Below the pieces are notes generated by a model. That model searched no databases and was not told where the DNA came from. It was given only the letters and a program-made list of their open reading frames with translations. This document shows positions 43,533 through 52,803 of a stretch of DNA of 64,000 nucleotides, piece after piece (position 1 is the first letter of the stretch; every line of letters starts with the position of its first letter). Source of the stretch: Prevotella sp. (lineage in GTDB: Bacteria; Bacteroidota; Bacteroidia; Bacteroidales; Bacteroidaceae); NCBI GenBank assembly GCA_017554145.1, contig JAFZIZ010000012.1:1-64000 (forward strand). The letters are read 5' to 3'. The translations under genes were made by a program, and so were the position numbers.

Positions 43533-46500
43533 ATGAACACTCTTATGGAAGATTTCATACATTTACACGTACATACGTATTACTCCATCCTTGACGGACA
43601 GTCGAGCATCAAGAAACTGGTCGACAAGGCTGTCAAAGACGGCATGCGAGGCATGGCGATTACCGACCATGGCGATATGTTCGGCATCAAGGAGTTTCAC
43701 GACTACGTGGGTGATATCAATAAAGGACGTAAGAAAGAAGGGTTGGAACCGTTCAAGCCTATCTTCGGCTGTGAGATGTATGTATCCCGTAACGGTGGCA
43801 AGGAACTGAAGCGTAACAAAGATGATATCGGAGGCTACCACCTGATTGTTTTGGCAAAGAACTATCAGGGCTATAAGAACCTGATTAAACTGGTGAGCCG
43901 TTCGTGGATTGACGGTTTCTATATGCGTCCCCGTACAGACCGTGCTGACTTAGAGAAATACCACGAAGGACTGATTGTCTGTTCGGCATGTATCGCCGGC
44001 GAGGTGCCCCATAAGATTCTTCAAGATGATATTGCAGGAGCGCGAGAGGCGATCGAGTGGTATCATCGTGTTTTCGGTGATGACTATTATCTGGAGTTGC
44101 AGCGCCATGAGGTGAAAGATCCGACTATCCGTGCCAATCGTGAGACTTTTCCGATGCAGCAGAAGGCCAACAAGGTGTTGATAGAACTGGCTCGCGAATA
44201 TGGCATCAAACTCATCTGTACCAATGACGCGCATTTCGTGGATCAGGAAAATGCGGAAGCGCACGACCATCTGTTGTGTCTCTCAACAGGTAAGGACTTG
44301 GACGATCCTACGCGTATGCTTTACTCCAAGCAGGAGTGGTTTAAGACCCGTGAGGAGATGAATGCTGTCTTCAGTGATGTTCCTGAAGCCCTCAGCAACA
44401 CCCTTGAGATTCTCGATAAGGTGGAGTTCTACAGTCTCGACCACGATCCCATCATGCCGTTCTTCCCCATCCCTGAGTCGTTTGGAACGGAAGAGGAGTG
44501 GCGTCAGAAATATACGGAACAGCAACTTTACGATGAGTTCACCAGTGACGAGAACGGTGAGAACCAATTGTCACCTGAAGAAGGAGAGAAGAAAATCAAG
44601 AAGCTGGGTGGCTACGACAAGTTGTATCGTATCAAGTTTGAGGCTGACTATCTGGCAGAACTGGCATATAAAGGTGCCCAAAAGCGTTATCCGCAACCGT
44701 TATCAAAGGAAGTCGACGACCGCATCCGTTTTGAGTTGCATATCATGAAGACGATGGGTTTCCCAGGTTACTTCCTGATAGTGCAGGACTTCATCAATTC
44801 GGCACGTGACGAGTTGGGTGTGATGGTAGGTCCTGGTCGTGGTTCTGCAGCAGGTTCGGTGGTTGCTTACTGTTTAGGTATCACGAAGATAGACCCGTTG
44901 AAATACGATCTGCTGTTTGAGCGTTTCCTGAATCCCGACCGTATCTCCTTGCCCGATATCGATACAGACTTTGACGATGACGGACGTGGTAAGGTGCTGA
45001 AATGGGTGGAAGACAAATATGGCCACGATAACTGTGCGCATATCATCACCTATGCTACGATGGCGACGAAGAACTCCATCAAGGATGTGGCACGAGTGGA
45101 GAAAGTACCTATTCCAATATCCAACGCATTATGTAAGGCGATACCCGACCGCCTGCCTGACGGTCCTGACGGTAAAGCGACGAAGATGAACCTGCAAAAT
45201 GCTATCAAGTATGTTCCTGAGTTGCGTGATGCGGAGGCCTCGTCGGATAAGTCATTGGCAAATACCATCAAGTATGCCAAGATGTTGGAGGGAACAGTAC
45301 GTGGCACAGGTATTCATGCCTGTGGCTTCATCATCTGTCGCGACCCGATTAGTGACTGGGTCCCTGTTTCGACGGCTGACGACCCAGACTTCAAGGACGT
45401 AAAGACAAACTGTACACAATACGATGGTCACGTCATCGAGTCGACAGGGCTCATCAAGATGGACTTCCTCGGACTGAAGACGCTTTCGGAGTTGAAGGAG
45501 GCATGCGCCAATATCAAGCAGCACAGAGGTATTGATATCGACCTTGACAACATCCCTATCGACGATCCGAAGACTTATGAATTATATCAGCAGGGACGTA
45601 CAGTTGGTACCTTCCAGTTTGAGTCGAACGGTATGCAGAAATACCTGCGTGAACTAAAACCCACCGTCTTTGAGGATCTTATTGCGATGAATGCGCTTTA
45701 TCGTCCAGGACCTATGGGCTATATTCCTCAGTTTATCCGTCGTAAACATGGTGACGAGCCTATCACCTACGATATCCCTATCATGGAGAAATACCTGAAG
45801 GATACCTATGGTATTACCGTGTATCAGGAGCAGGTGATGTTGCTGTCGCGCCTGTTGGCAGATTTCACCCGAGGTGAGAGTGATGCCTTGCGTAAGGCGA
45901 TGGGTAAGAAGAAAAAAGATATCGTCGATGCGATGAAGCCGAAATTCATCGAAGGCGGCAAAAAGAACGGTCATGATCCAAAGACGCTGGAGAAGATATG
46001 GGCCGACTGGGAGGCGTTCGCCTCGTATGCGTTCAATAAGTCGCATGCCGCCTGCTACTCGTGGGTAGCGTATCAGACCGCCTATTTGAAGGCTAATTAT
46101 CCTGCGGAGTTCATGGCAGCTATTATGAGTCGTCGTCGCGACCAGATTACGGAGACTTCCAAACTGATGGATGAGTGTAAGCAGATGGGTATTGCTACCT
46201 TGGGTCCCGATGTCAACGAGTCGTATTTGAAGTTCGGTGTGAACCAGAAAGGTGAGATTCGTTTCGGACTGGCTGGTATCAAAGGACTGGGTGATGGTGC
46301 CGCAGAGGCCATCATTCGTGAGCGTGAGGAGAACGGTCCTTATAAGAATATCTTCGATTTTGCACAACGTGTGCCCTTCTCCAGTGTCAACCGTAAAGCC
46401 TACGAAGTACTGGCCCTGAGTGGTGGTTTCGACAGTTTCGGCATCCATCGTGAAGACTTCTTTGCAGAGAACAATAAAGGTGAGATGTTCTTGGATACAT

Positions 46501-47273
46501 TGGTGCGCTATGGACAGTTATACCAGTCGTCGAAAGCGGAGGCCCAGAACTCGCTCTTCGGTGGTTTCGATGAGATAGAGATTATCACGCCGCCTATTCC
46601 TAAGAGTGAGTATCGTTGGAGTGATATCGAGCGGTTGAATAAAGAACGTGACTTGGTGGGTATCTATCTCTCTGCGCATCCACTTGACGAATACAGAATC
46701 GTGCTCGATAACCTATGTAACACCAAGTGTACTGAGTTGGCAGACAGAGGTGCTGCTCTTCTCGATCGTGAGGATGTGACATTGGGTGGTGTTGTTACAG
46801 GTGTGCAGACACGCTTTGGTAAGAACAACAAGCCTTGGGGCATTATCACTCTCGAAGACTTCAATGGTTCTGGAGAACTGGTTCTCTTCGGTGACGACTG
46901 GATGAACCTGAATGGTAAGTTCATCGAGGGCGCTGCTGTCTATGTGACAGGTAAGATGCAAACGAGGTTCTATAATAGTATGGATAAGGAACTGAAAGTA
47001 TCAAACGTCGAGTTGTTGCAGTCTGTCAAGGAGAGGGCGATAGACCATATCACCATCACTTTGAATGCCGATATGCTGGATGAACAGGTGGTTACAGAAC
47101 TCAGTGAACTGGTGAATACCAACCCGGGAAAGACAAAATTGTATTTCCAATTTGTCGATAGCACGGGTAAGCAACATATCCTGTTGCGCAGTACGACGAA
47201 AGGTGTTGACGTGAGGAGTGTGCTGATGAATTATATTGACCAGACACCAGCGCTGGATTATAAGATCAACTGA
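43533..47273 (+). CDS. dnaE: DNA polymerase III alpha subunit
   Basis: The product has 1246 residues. An N-terminal PHP domain (HLHVHTYYSILDGQSS) precedes the C-family polymerase core with VGPGRGSAAGSVVAYCLGI and the catalytic acidic motif LPDIDTDFDDDGRG. The finger/thumb region has FQFESNGMQKYLREL, and the helix-hairpin-helix and OB domains follow (LGGVVTGVQTRFGKNNKPWG). It is the replicative polymerase. The start may be the second ATG (43545, MEDFIHLHVHT). It is monocistronic. Confidence 0.98.
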   Translation: MNTLMEDFIHLHVHTYYSILDGQSSIKKLVDKAVKDGMRGMAITDHGDMFGIKEFHDYVGDINKGRKKEGLEPFKPIFGCEMYVSRNGGKELKRNKDDIGGYHLIVLAKNYQGYKNLIKLVSRSWIDGFYMRPRTDRADLEKYHEGLIVCSACIAGEVPHKILQDDIAGAREAIEWYHRVFGDDYYLELQRHEVKDPTIRANRETFPMQQKANKVLIELAREYGIKLICTNDAHFVDQENAEAHDHLLCLSTGKDLDDPTRMLYSKQEWFKTREEMNAVFSDVPEALSNTLEILDKVEFYSLDHDPIMPFFPIPESFGTEEEWRQKYTEQQLYDEFTSDENGENQLSPEEGEKKIKKLGGYDKLYRIKFEADYLAELAYKGAQKRYPQPLSKEVDDRIRFELHIMKTMGFPGYFLIVQDFINSARDELGVMVGPGRGSAAGSVVAYCLGITKIDPLKYDLLFERFLNPDRISLPDIDTDFDDDGRGKVLKWVEDKYGHDNCAHIITYATMATKNSIKDVARVEKVPIPISNALCKAIPDRLPDGPDGKATKMNLQNAIKYVPELRDAEASSDKSLANTIKYAKMLEGTVRGTGIHACGFIICRDPISDWVPVSTADDPDFKDVKTNCTQYDGHVIESTGLIKMDFLGLKTLSELKEACANIKQHRGIDIDLDNIPIDDPKTYELYQQGRTVGTFQFESNGMQKYLRELKPTVFEDLIAMNALYRPGPMGYIPQFIRRKHGDEPITYDIPIMEKYLKDTYGITVYQEQVMLLSRLLADFTRGESDALRKAMGKKKKDIVDAMKPKFIEGGKKNGHDPKTLEKIWADWEAFASYAFNKSHAACYSWVAYQTAYLKANYPAEFMAAIMSRRRDQITETSKLMDECKQMGIATLGPDVNESYLKFGVNQKGEIRFGLAGIKGLGDGAAEAIIREREENGPYKNIFDFAQRVPFSSVNRKAYEVLALSGGFDSFGIHREDFFAENNKGEMFLDTLVRYGQLYQSSKAEAQNSLFGGFDEIEIITPPIPKSEYRWSDIERLNKERDLVGIYLSAHPLDEYRIVLDNLCNTKCTELADRGAALLDREDVTLGGVVTGVQTRFGKNNKPWGIITLEDFNGSGELVLFGDDWMNLNGKFIEGAAVYVTGKMQTRFYNSMDKELKVSNVELLQSVKERAIDHITITLNADMLDEQVVTELSELVNTNPGKTKLYFQFVDSTGKQHILLRSTTKGVDVRSVLMNYIDQTPALDYKIN

Positions 47274-47341
47274 TGGATGGCATGATATTTGCTAGATAGA
47301 CATTATAATAATATATAGTATTCACTTAAATAGATCAGACA

Positions 47342-47656
47342 ATGGAAGTAACAATCACAACCGAGAACTTTGAGAATTTGAAAAATGGTGAACAGCCATT
47401 AGTAGTTGACTTTTGGGCAACATGGTGTGGACCTTGCCGTATGGTAGGTCCCGTTATCTCAGAACTCGCTGGAGAGTATGAAGGACGTATTAATGTTGGT
47501 AAGTGTGACGTAGAGGATAACGAAGATCTGGCAGCAGAGTTCGGTATTCGTAACATTCCTACCATTCTTTTCTTCAAGGGCGGTCAGCTGGTCGACAAGA
47601 TTGTCGGTGCACAGCCTAAGGCAAGACTGCAAGAGAAGTTTGAAGCCTTATTGTAA
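47342..47656 (+). CDS. trxA: Thioredoxin
   Basis: The product has 104 residues. The active site is FWATWCGPCRM with Cys29 and Cys32; the cis-Pro is in RNIPTILFFKGG. There is no signal peptide, so it is the cytoplasmic disulfide reductase. It follows dnaE by 68 bp and converges with tsaE. Confidence 0.97.
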   Translation: MEVTITTENFENLKNGEQPLVVDFWATWCGPCRMVGPVISELAGEYEGRINVGKCDVEDNEDLAAEFGIRNIPTILFFKGGQLVDKIVGAQPKARLQEKFEALL

Positions 47657-47680
47657 TGGTTATTAGCTATTAGCAGTTTG

Positions 47681-48106
47681 CTAAAAACTGACTACCCTGC
47701 TACCATCTTCCTGCTCGGTGATGCTGACACGTACGGCATCGTCGGGCAGGATTTCTTCTACCAGTTCAGGCCACTCAATGAAACAAAGGGCTCCTGAATA
47801 GAAATACTCCTCATAGCCCATATCGTACACTTCTTCCAGTTTCTTGATGCGGTAGAAGTCGAAGTGGTAGATAGTGAGTGGTGAGTGGTGAGTGGTGAGT
47901 GGTGAGGTGTACTCATTCACTATCGCAAAGGTGGGGGAGGTGATGACATCCTGACAGCCTAATGCCTCGCAAATGGCTTTGACAAAGGTAGTCTTACCAG
48001 CTCCCATCTTTCCATAGAAGGCGAATACACGAGCGTCTCCGATATGCTGGATGAACTCCTGTGCCGCCTCTTGAATCGTGTTGATGTCTTGTATCTTAAT
48101 CGTCAT
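47681..48106 (-). CDS. tsaE: tRNA threonylcarbamoyladenosine biosynthesis protein TsaE
   Basis: The product has 141 residues, an ATPase of the t6A tRNA modification complex. Motifs are the Walker A FYGKMGAGKTTFVKAI, TSPTFAIVNEY, YHFDFYRIKKLEEVYDMGYEEYF and LCFIEWPELVEEILPDD. Between VNEY and YHFDFYR the chain has an odd insert (TSPLTTHHSPLTI) encoded by a 7-bp tandem repeat. The gene is last after aroA-porW-porX. Confidence 0.95.
   Translation of the reverse strand: MTIKIQDINTIQEAAQEFIQHIGDARVFAFYGKMGAGKTTFVKAICEALGCQDVITSPTFAIVNEYTSPLTTHHSPLTIYHFDFYRIKKLEEVYDMGYEEYFYSGALCFIEWPELVEEILPDDAVRVSITEQEDGSRVVSF
47874..47906. repeat. Heptanucleotide tandem repeat inside tsaE
   Basis: GTGAGTG is repeated 4.7 times (47874-47906) with no interruption. 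Each unit is not a multiple of three, so a one-unit change shifts the tsaE frame; three units equal 21 bp and seven codons. It encodes the SPLTTHH-type insert. Confidence 0.9.
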
Positions 48107-48109
48107 AAC

Positions 48110-49651
48110 TTATCTGTTTTTACTCCGTAATGTGATAAATGGAATCATCATCTCTTCCATCGAGATACCACCATGCTGGAATGTGTTCCGATAGTAGGTG
48201 ACATAATAGTTATAGTTATTGGGATAGGCGAAGAAACTGTCTCCTGTCGCAAAGACGTAACTCGTTGAGAGGTTAGGAGAGGGCAGGAAGGCTTTCTGCG
48301 GTTCCTTGATGGTGAAGAGGTCGCGGTCGTCATACGAGAGGTTCTTGCCTAACTTATAACGCAGGTTGGTATTGGTGTTGCGGTCTCCCACAATCTTCAC
48401 GGGGTTGTTGGTACGGATAGAACCGTGATCCGTGGTGATGATAATCCGATACCCTGTCTGTGCCAGCAGCCGTAATAACTGTGACATGATGGAATGGCGG
48501 AACCATGATAATGTCAGGGAACGATAGGCGGCCTCGTCGTGAGCAAGTTCGCGTACCATCTTCGACTCCGTACGGGCATGGGAGAGCATATCGATGAAGT
48601 TGATGACCACTACGTTGAGGTCATTTTTCTCCAAGGTAGAGAACTGGGCGATATACTTGTCGGCATCGTCCGTAGAGTTGATCTTATGATACGAGAAGGT
48701 ATCGTGGCGACGATAACGGTCTATCTGTGTCTGGATGAGCGGAGCTTCGTTGAGGTTTTTTCCTTCCTCCTCGTCTTCATCGACCCATAAATCGGGGAAC
48801 ATACGGGCTATCTGATCGGGCATCAGTCCTGAGAAGATGGCATTACGGGCATATTGCGTGGCAGTGGGGAGGATACTACAATAGAGTTGCTCGTCGATCT
48901 CAAAGTCGGCAAACTCGGGTTCTATCGTCTTCCATTGGTCGTAACGGAAATTATCCAGTACGATGAGGAATACTTTCTCGCCTGCCGTCAATAGGGGGAA
49001 TATCTTAGTCTTGAAGACATCGGGACTCATCATCATCTCCCGTTGTCCCAACCAACTGAGATAGTTCTTCTTGACGAACTTGGCAAAGCCCAGATTGGCT
49101 TCTTCCTTCTGCATGCGTAGCATATCCTGCATGGCAGAGTCGGTAGCCGAGAGCTGCAACTCCCATCTCACAAGTTGGCGATACATCTTGGTCCAGTCTT
49201 CCCATGTACGACAATCCATCATCTGGATGCCTAATTGTTGGAACTGTTGCTGGTAGGCGTTTTGTGTCACCTCCGCTACAATCTCACGTCGGTGGATGAA
49301 CTTCTTGAGCGTCAACAATATCTGGTTGGGGTTGACGGGTTTGATGAGATAGTCGGCGATATTCTGTCCCACGGCTTGGTTCATGATATCTTCCTCCTCA
49401 CTCTTCGTGACCATAACGATAGGGGTGGCAGGCTGTATCTCTTTGATACGCTGCAAGGTTTCCAGTCCTGTTAGACCAGGCATCATCTCATCCAAAAGTA
49501 CGAGGTCGAAAGTACGCTGGCGACATTCCTCAATGGCGTCAATACCATTGGTGACTGTCACTACCTCGTAGCCTTTCTTCTCTAAAAAGAGCAGATGTGG
49601 ACGGAGCAGTTCTATCTCGTCGTCAACCCATAATAATAATCCGTTCGTCAT
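48110..49651 (-). CDS. porX: Type IX secretion response regulator PorX (PglZ domain)
   Basis: The product has 513 residues. The N-terminal receiver has the acidic pair Asp10/Asp11, Asp54 in LVLLDEMMPG, Thr in MVTKSEEE and Lys in YLIKPV. A helical linker follows. The C-terminal PglZ/alkaline-phosphatase-like domain has LIVLDNFRYDQWKTIEPEF, VVVINFIDMLSHARTESKM and the metal-binding TTDHGSIRTNNPVKI. In P. gingivalis PorX controls T9SS gene expression with PorY. It is 3 bp downstream of porW. Confidence 0.95.
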   Translation of the reverse strand: MTNGLLLWVDDEIELLRPHLLFLEKKGYEVVTVTNGIDAIEECRQRTFDLVLLDEMMPGLTGLETLQRIKEIQPATPIVMVTKSEEEDIMNQAVGQNIADYLIKPVNPNQILLTLKKFIHRREIVAEVTQNAYQQQFQQLGIQMMDCRTWEDWTKMYRQLVRWELQLSATDSAMQDMLRMQKEEANLGFAKFVKKNYLSWLGQREMMMSPDVFKTKIFPLLTAGEKVFLIVLDNFRYDQWKTIEPEFADFEIDEQLYCSILPTATQYARNAIFSGLMPDQIARMFPDLWVDEDEEEGKNLNEAPLIQTQIDRYRRHDTFSYHKINSTDDADKYIAQFSTLEKNDLNVVVINFIDMLSHARTESKMVRELAHDEAAYRSLTLSWFRHSIMSQLLRLLAQTGYRIIITTDHGSIRTNNPVKIVGDRNTNTNLRYKLGKNLSYDDRDLFTIKEPQKAFLPSPNLSTSYVFATGDSFFAYPNNYNYYVTYYRNTFQHGGISMEEMMIPFITLRSKNR

Positions 49652-49654
49652 ATT

Positions 49655-52600
49655 CTAATAATAAAAGTCGTCGTCGAAATCAATGGTCTGATTATTCTGC
49701 ATCGGGCCTTCCGCTGGGAAGAGATCGTCATCATCGTCGTTGTTAGTATTCTCTTCGGGTTCGTCTTCCTCATCAGGTTCCTCGATAATCGTCTCTGGTC
49801 GTGTCAGCAGTTGTCGCTGTTCCACCTTTACAGGTGCCAGTTCTTCTTCGAAGAAGAGGTCATAATCGTCGTAACTGAACACCGTTCCCAACAGGGATAG
49901 GTTCTGTTCACTGATGATGATACGTCGGCAACCTTCCAGTCGTTGACTCATCTGCTGGTTGGCAGAGAGTTGATGGGCATATTGCAGTGCCTCGTCATAA
50001 CTCAGGAAGCCTGTGATAATCATCCTACTGATAGGTCCGTCGGTATCTACCGTCATGTCGAAGTTACGTACCAGATAACTTGTGAAGTTATACCGTGCCA
50101 TATCATAGAGCAACTGGTTCTGGTCGACACTGTCAGGCGAGTAGGCGAGCACGAAGGCATAGCGTACATTACGTTCTGTACTGAGCGTGTCGATATGCAT
50201 GGAATCGTCAGGATGTTCTAGGTTCTGACGTTGCCGCCAGAAGTCTCCTGCCGTCATGCGGTTGCCTCGCAGTCGGCGTCCTTGTTGCACGCCCTTTACA
50301 ATTTGTCCAGCCATATCACTGACTTCACTTTCTGGGAACTGCTCTACAATCTGGCGCATTCTTGCCACACAACTGTCGGGCTTTTGGTTGTTCAACAGGC
50401 TCAAGCCCTCGATAAACAGGAACTTCGCACGGTTCTGTCCTGTGGGGAATCGTTCAGCGGAGAGACGTACGTTGGTTTCTATCTCCTGATAGCGTTCTTC
50501 GCGGAAAGCCTGATAGGTAGCTGCATAGAGAGAGTCCTCAATATGTTGTCCGAACCGTTGGTTCTCGGCATAGTAGGGGTCGGAGAGCAGGATGGTCCAT
50601 TGACTCTCCGCATGTCGCTGTTTCATCTGTTCAAGAGCGTCATTCGCCTCGTCCCATCGTCCTTGTCGCGCATAGATGAGATAGAGGTGATACCATGCCT
50701 CGTCGTTATGCTCATAGTCTGGATATTGGCTGACGAGTCGATAGAGCATCTTATGACTGAGTGTCAGATTGTCGAGTTTATCCTTGAGGATAATACCTGC
50801 TTTCAGCAACGACTCCATGATGATGGCATCGCTGGCTGCTTTCTGCTCTTCCGTGAAGGGTATCTGTGCGAGATAATATTCTCGTTTATGAGGATCGTTG
50901 GCAGCGCTGTCAACAGGATTGCTGGCGATGGAATCATTAGCCGCAGAAGCGATGGAGTCGGAGCTCTCTGAATAATCTATGGTTTCTGAATCATCAAAAT
51001 CTTCCGAATCTCCATTATCCATCTTCAGTACTGTCAGGTTAGAACGTTGCCAGTTATCGGCATTCGGTCGTCGTCCCCATTGCTGTTCGAAGCGTTGCTT
51101 ACCCTGACTCACTGCCTGGGGATTATAGAAATACCATAAGGCGTTTTGTTGCGTCGTGGGTTGCTGTTGAGGCGTTTGTCTGGTGTTTTGCTGCATATTT
51201 CCCATACCGCCCTGTTGTGCCAACTGCTGTTCTGCCTCTGCTTCCTGTTGGGCACGCTTCTCTTCCTTCTCTTTCTTGATGAGTTCCTCAATCACGCGGT
51301 CGATGGCTTTATTACGTTCTGACTCAGGCATCACGGCGAGTCGTTGCAGGGAGTCTTGTAGATGGATGGCATCGGTATAGGGCACGAGTTCATCTAATAC
51401 CTTCGAGCGTATTGACAGTTCCTTATAGCCTGGGCGGTCTTGGTCGAGCAGACCAATCGCCTCACTATAGCAGCGTCGGGCATCACTGTATTTCTCCTTC
51501 TGCCAATAGAGGTTACCTAACTGTAGAAGCAGTACACCTTTCTCCGTACTGCTGCGTGTTGCTTTTCGGTTACCATCTTCATAGGCAGCTATCGCACGTG
51601 TCGTATCCCGTTGGGCGAGATAGATATTTCCGATGGCGTAATACACCTGGTCGAGATAGTCTTTGTTATTGTCGGAGGCAGCCATACGTCTCAGTCGACT
51701 GATGGTCTTTTTGGCATCCGTCGCTGCCATCACTTCACTTTGTGCGATACGGGCATTGAACTCGAGTTCATAGGGAGGACTGAGACGAATCACATGACGG
51801 TAAGCATCGTAAGCCAGTTGACGATGACCTTGCAGTGATTCTATCTGTCCCATCAAATACCACATACGGGCACGTTGCTTTCTCCGTCGTTCATGGCGGA
51901 TTGCTTTGCGGAGATAGGTCGTTGCTTCTGCCCAGTGTTCACTGCGGATATGATAGTCGGCAAGGGTATAGTCCCAGTCGGCGACTGCCTGATAGGGGAT
52001 GGAGTCGCGTCGCTGCTTGGTGATCAGGTCTTCTGCCTCATAGAGCCATTCCATTTCCACGTAGCATTTGGCTTGCCAGGCACGGGCTCGGGCAAGGATG
52101 ACGGGCTGTGTCTGATAGAGTCGTGCCATATAGCCGAAGGTTGCAGCGGCTTCTTCGAATTCTCCTTTCTGAAATTGTGACTTACCCATAAGCAACCAAG
52201 CATGCCACAGGAAGGGATTGTATTCCCGACGACTGAGCCACTCGATATCTTTCTGTGTCTTTCTACGACTCTTCTTCCATTCAGGACGTGCCTTGATACT
52301 ATGTCTGCGAATGGTCTTCTCCGACTTCTCGATGGCTCTGTCAAACTGCGAACTACCAAGGTCGCGACTCTTCTTGTTGGCTACTGTATAAAGGGGCAAC
52401 AGTTGGGTGTGGTCGTCCTGATTCCCGTTTTCCTTCTCTAGACTACCCTCGATGAATGCCTGGGAACCGTTGAAGTAGGTGTTATAACGAGCATGGAACG
52501 CATGCCACCAACGGGTGTTTGCTGTGTTCTTCTTGGTCGAGCAGGATGGAAGAAGTAAGATGGAAGATGTAAAAAGTAAGATGGCAATTGTAAGAAGAGC

Positions 52601-52798
52601 GTTATTGTGACACCTTTCTTCTTTCTTCCTTTTTCCTTCTTCCTTCACCTCCGCTAACTTACATTCGCTCCTACTGCTACATGAGCTGCAGTCACCCTCA
52701 TTCTTCAAAATAGGCTCGTTCTTGTCGCCCCATGAGAGTAGGGCGGCAATCACACCCAGTGCGATGATAGAACCTATGATGATGAGGGCAAACGTCAT
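49655..52798 (-). CDS. porW: PorW/SprE-type T9SS TPR lipoprotein with fused N-terminal Cys-rich membrane segment
   Basis: The product has 1047 residues. From about residue 85 (lipobox LLPSC, then STKKNTANTRWWHAFHARYN) the chain matches PorW/SprE: TPR repeats over most of its length, a Gln-rich linker near 520-560, and an acidic C-terminus (EEPDEEDEPEENTNNDDDDD). The first ~80 residues are a separate small membrane protein by pattern: MTFALIIIGSIIALGVIAAL, then CSSCSSRSECK. They are joined by a Lys/Glu-rich linker, which leads into a second hydrophobic signal. So a Cys-rich mini membrane protein appears fused to the lipoprotein. The ATG at 52798 is chosen over a TTG at 52807. It lies just after aroA. 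Confidence 0.85.
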   Translation of the reverse strand: MTFALIIIGSIIALGVIAALLSWGDKNEPILKNEGDCSSCSSRSECKLAEVKEEGKRKKEERCHNNALLTIAILLFTSSILLLPSCSTKKNTANTRWWHAFHARYNTYFNGSQAFIEGSLEKENGNQDDHTQLLPLYTVANKKSRDLGSSQFDRAIEKSEKTIRRHSIKARPEWKKSRRKTQKDIEWLSRREYNPFLWHAWLLMGKSQFQKGEFEEAAATFGYMARLYQTQPVILARARAWQAKCYVEMEWLYEAEDLITKQRRDSIPYQAVADWDYTLADYHIRSEHWAEATTYLRKAIRHERRRKQRARMWYLMGQIESLQGHRQLAYDAYRHVIRLSPPYELEFNARIAQSEVMAATDAKKTISRLRRMAASDNNKDYLDQVYYAIGNIYLAQRDTTRAIAAYEDGNRKATRSSTEKGVLLLQLGNLYWQKEKYSDARRCYSEAIGLLDQDRPGYKELSIRSKVLDELVPYTDAIHLQDSLQRLAVMPESERNKAIDRVIEELIKKEKEEKRAQQEAEAEQQLAQQGGMGNMQQNTRQTPQQQPTTQQNALWYFYNPQAVSQGKQRFEQQWGRRPNADNWQRSNLTVLKMDNGDSEDFDDSETIDYSESSDSIASAANDSIASNPVDSAANDPHKREYYLAQIPFTEEQKAASDAIIMESLLKAGIILKDKLDNLTLSHKMLYRLVSQYPDYEHNDEAWYHLYLIYARQGRWDEANDALEQMKQRHAESQWTILLSDPYYAENQRFGQHIEDSLYAATYQAFREERYQEIETNVRLSAERFPTGQNRAKFLFIEGLSLLNNQKPDSCVARMRQIVEQFPESEVSDMAGQIVKGVQQGRRLRGNRMTAGDFWRQRQNLEHPDDSMHIDTLSTERNVRYAFVLAYSPDSVDQNQLLYDMARYNFTSYLVRNFDMTVDTDGPISRMIITGFLSYDEALQYAHQLSANQQMSQRLEGCRRIIISEQNLSLLGTVFSYDDYDLFFEEELAPVKVEQRQLLTRPETIIEEPDEEDEPEENTNNDDDDDLFPAEGPMQNNQTIDFDDDFYY

Positions 52799-52803
52799 AA
52801 TTA

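Noticed and set aside
45654..46448. 264-codon minus-strand frame
   Set aside because: It is antisense to dnaE in a strongly conserved region and has no start signals.
50231..50971. 246-codon plus-strand frame
   Set aside because: It is antisense to porW. The Leu/Ser-rich product reflects the opposite strand's TPR codons.
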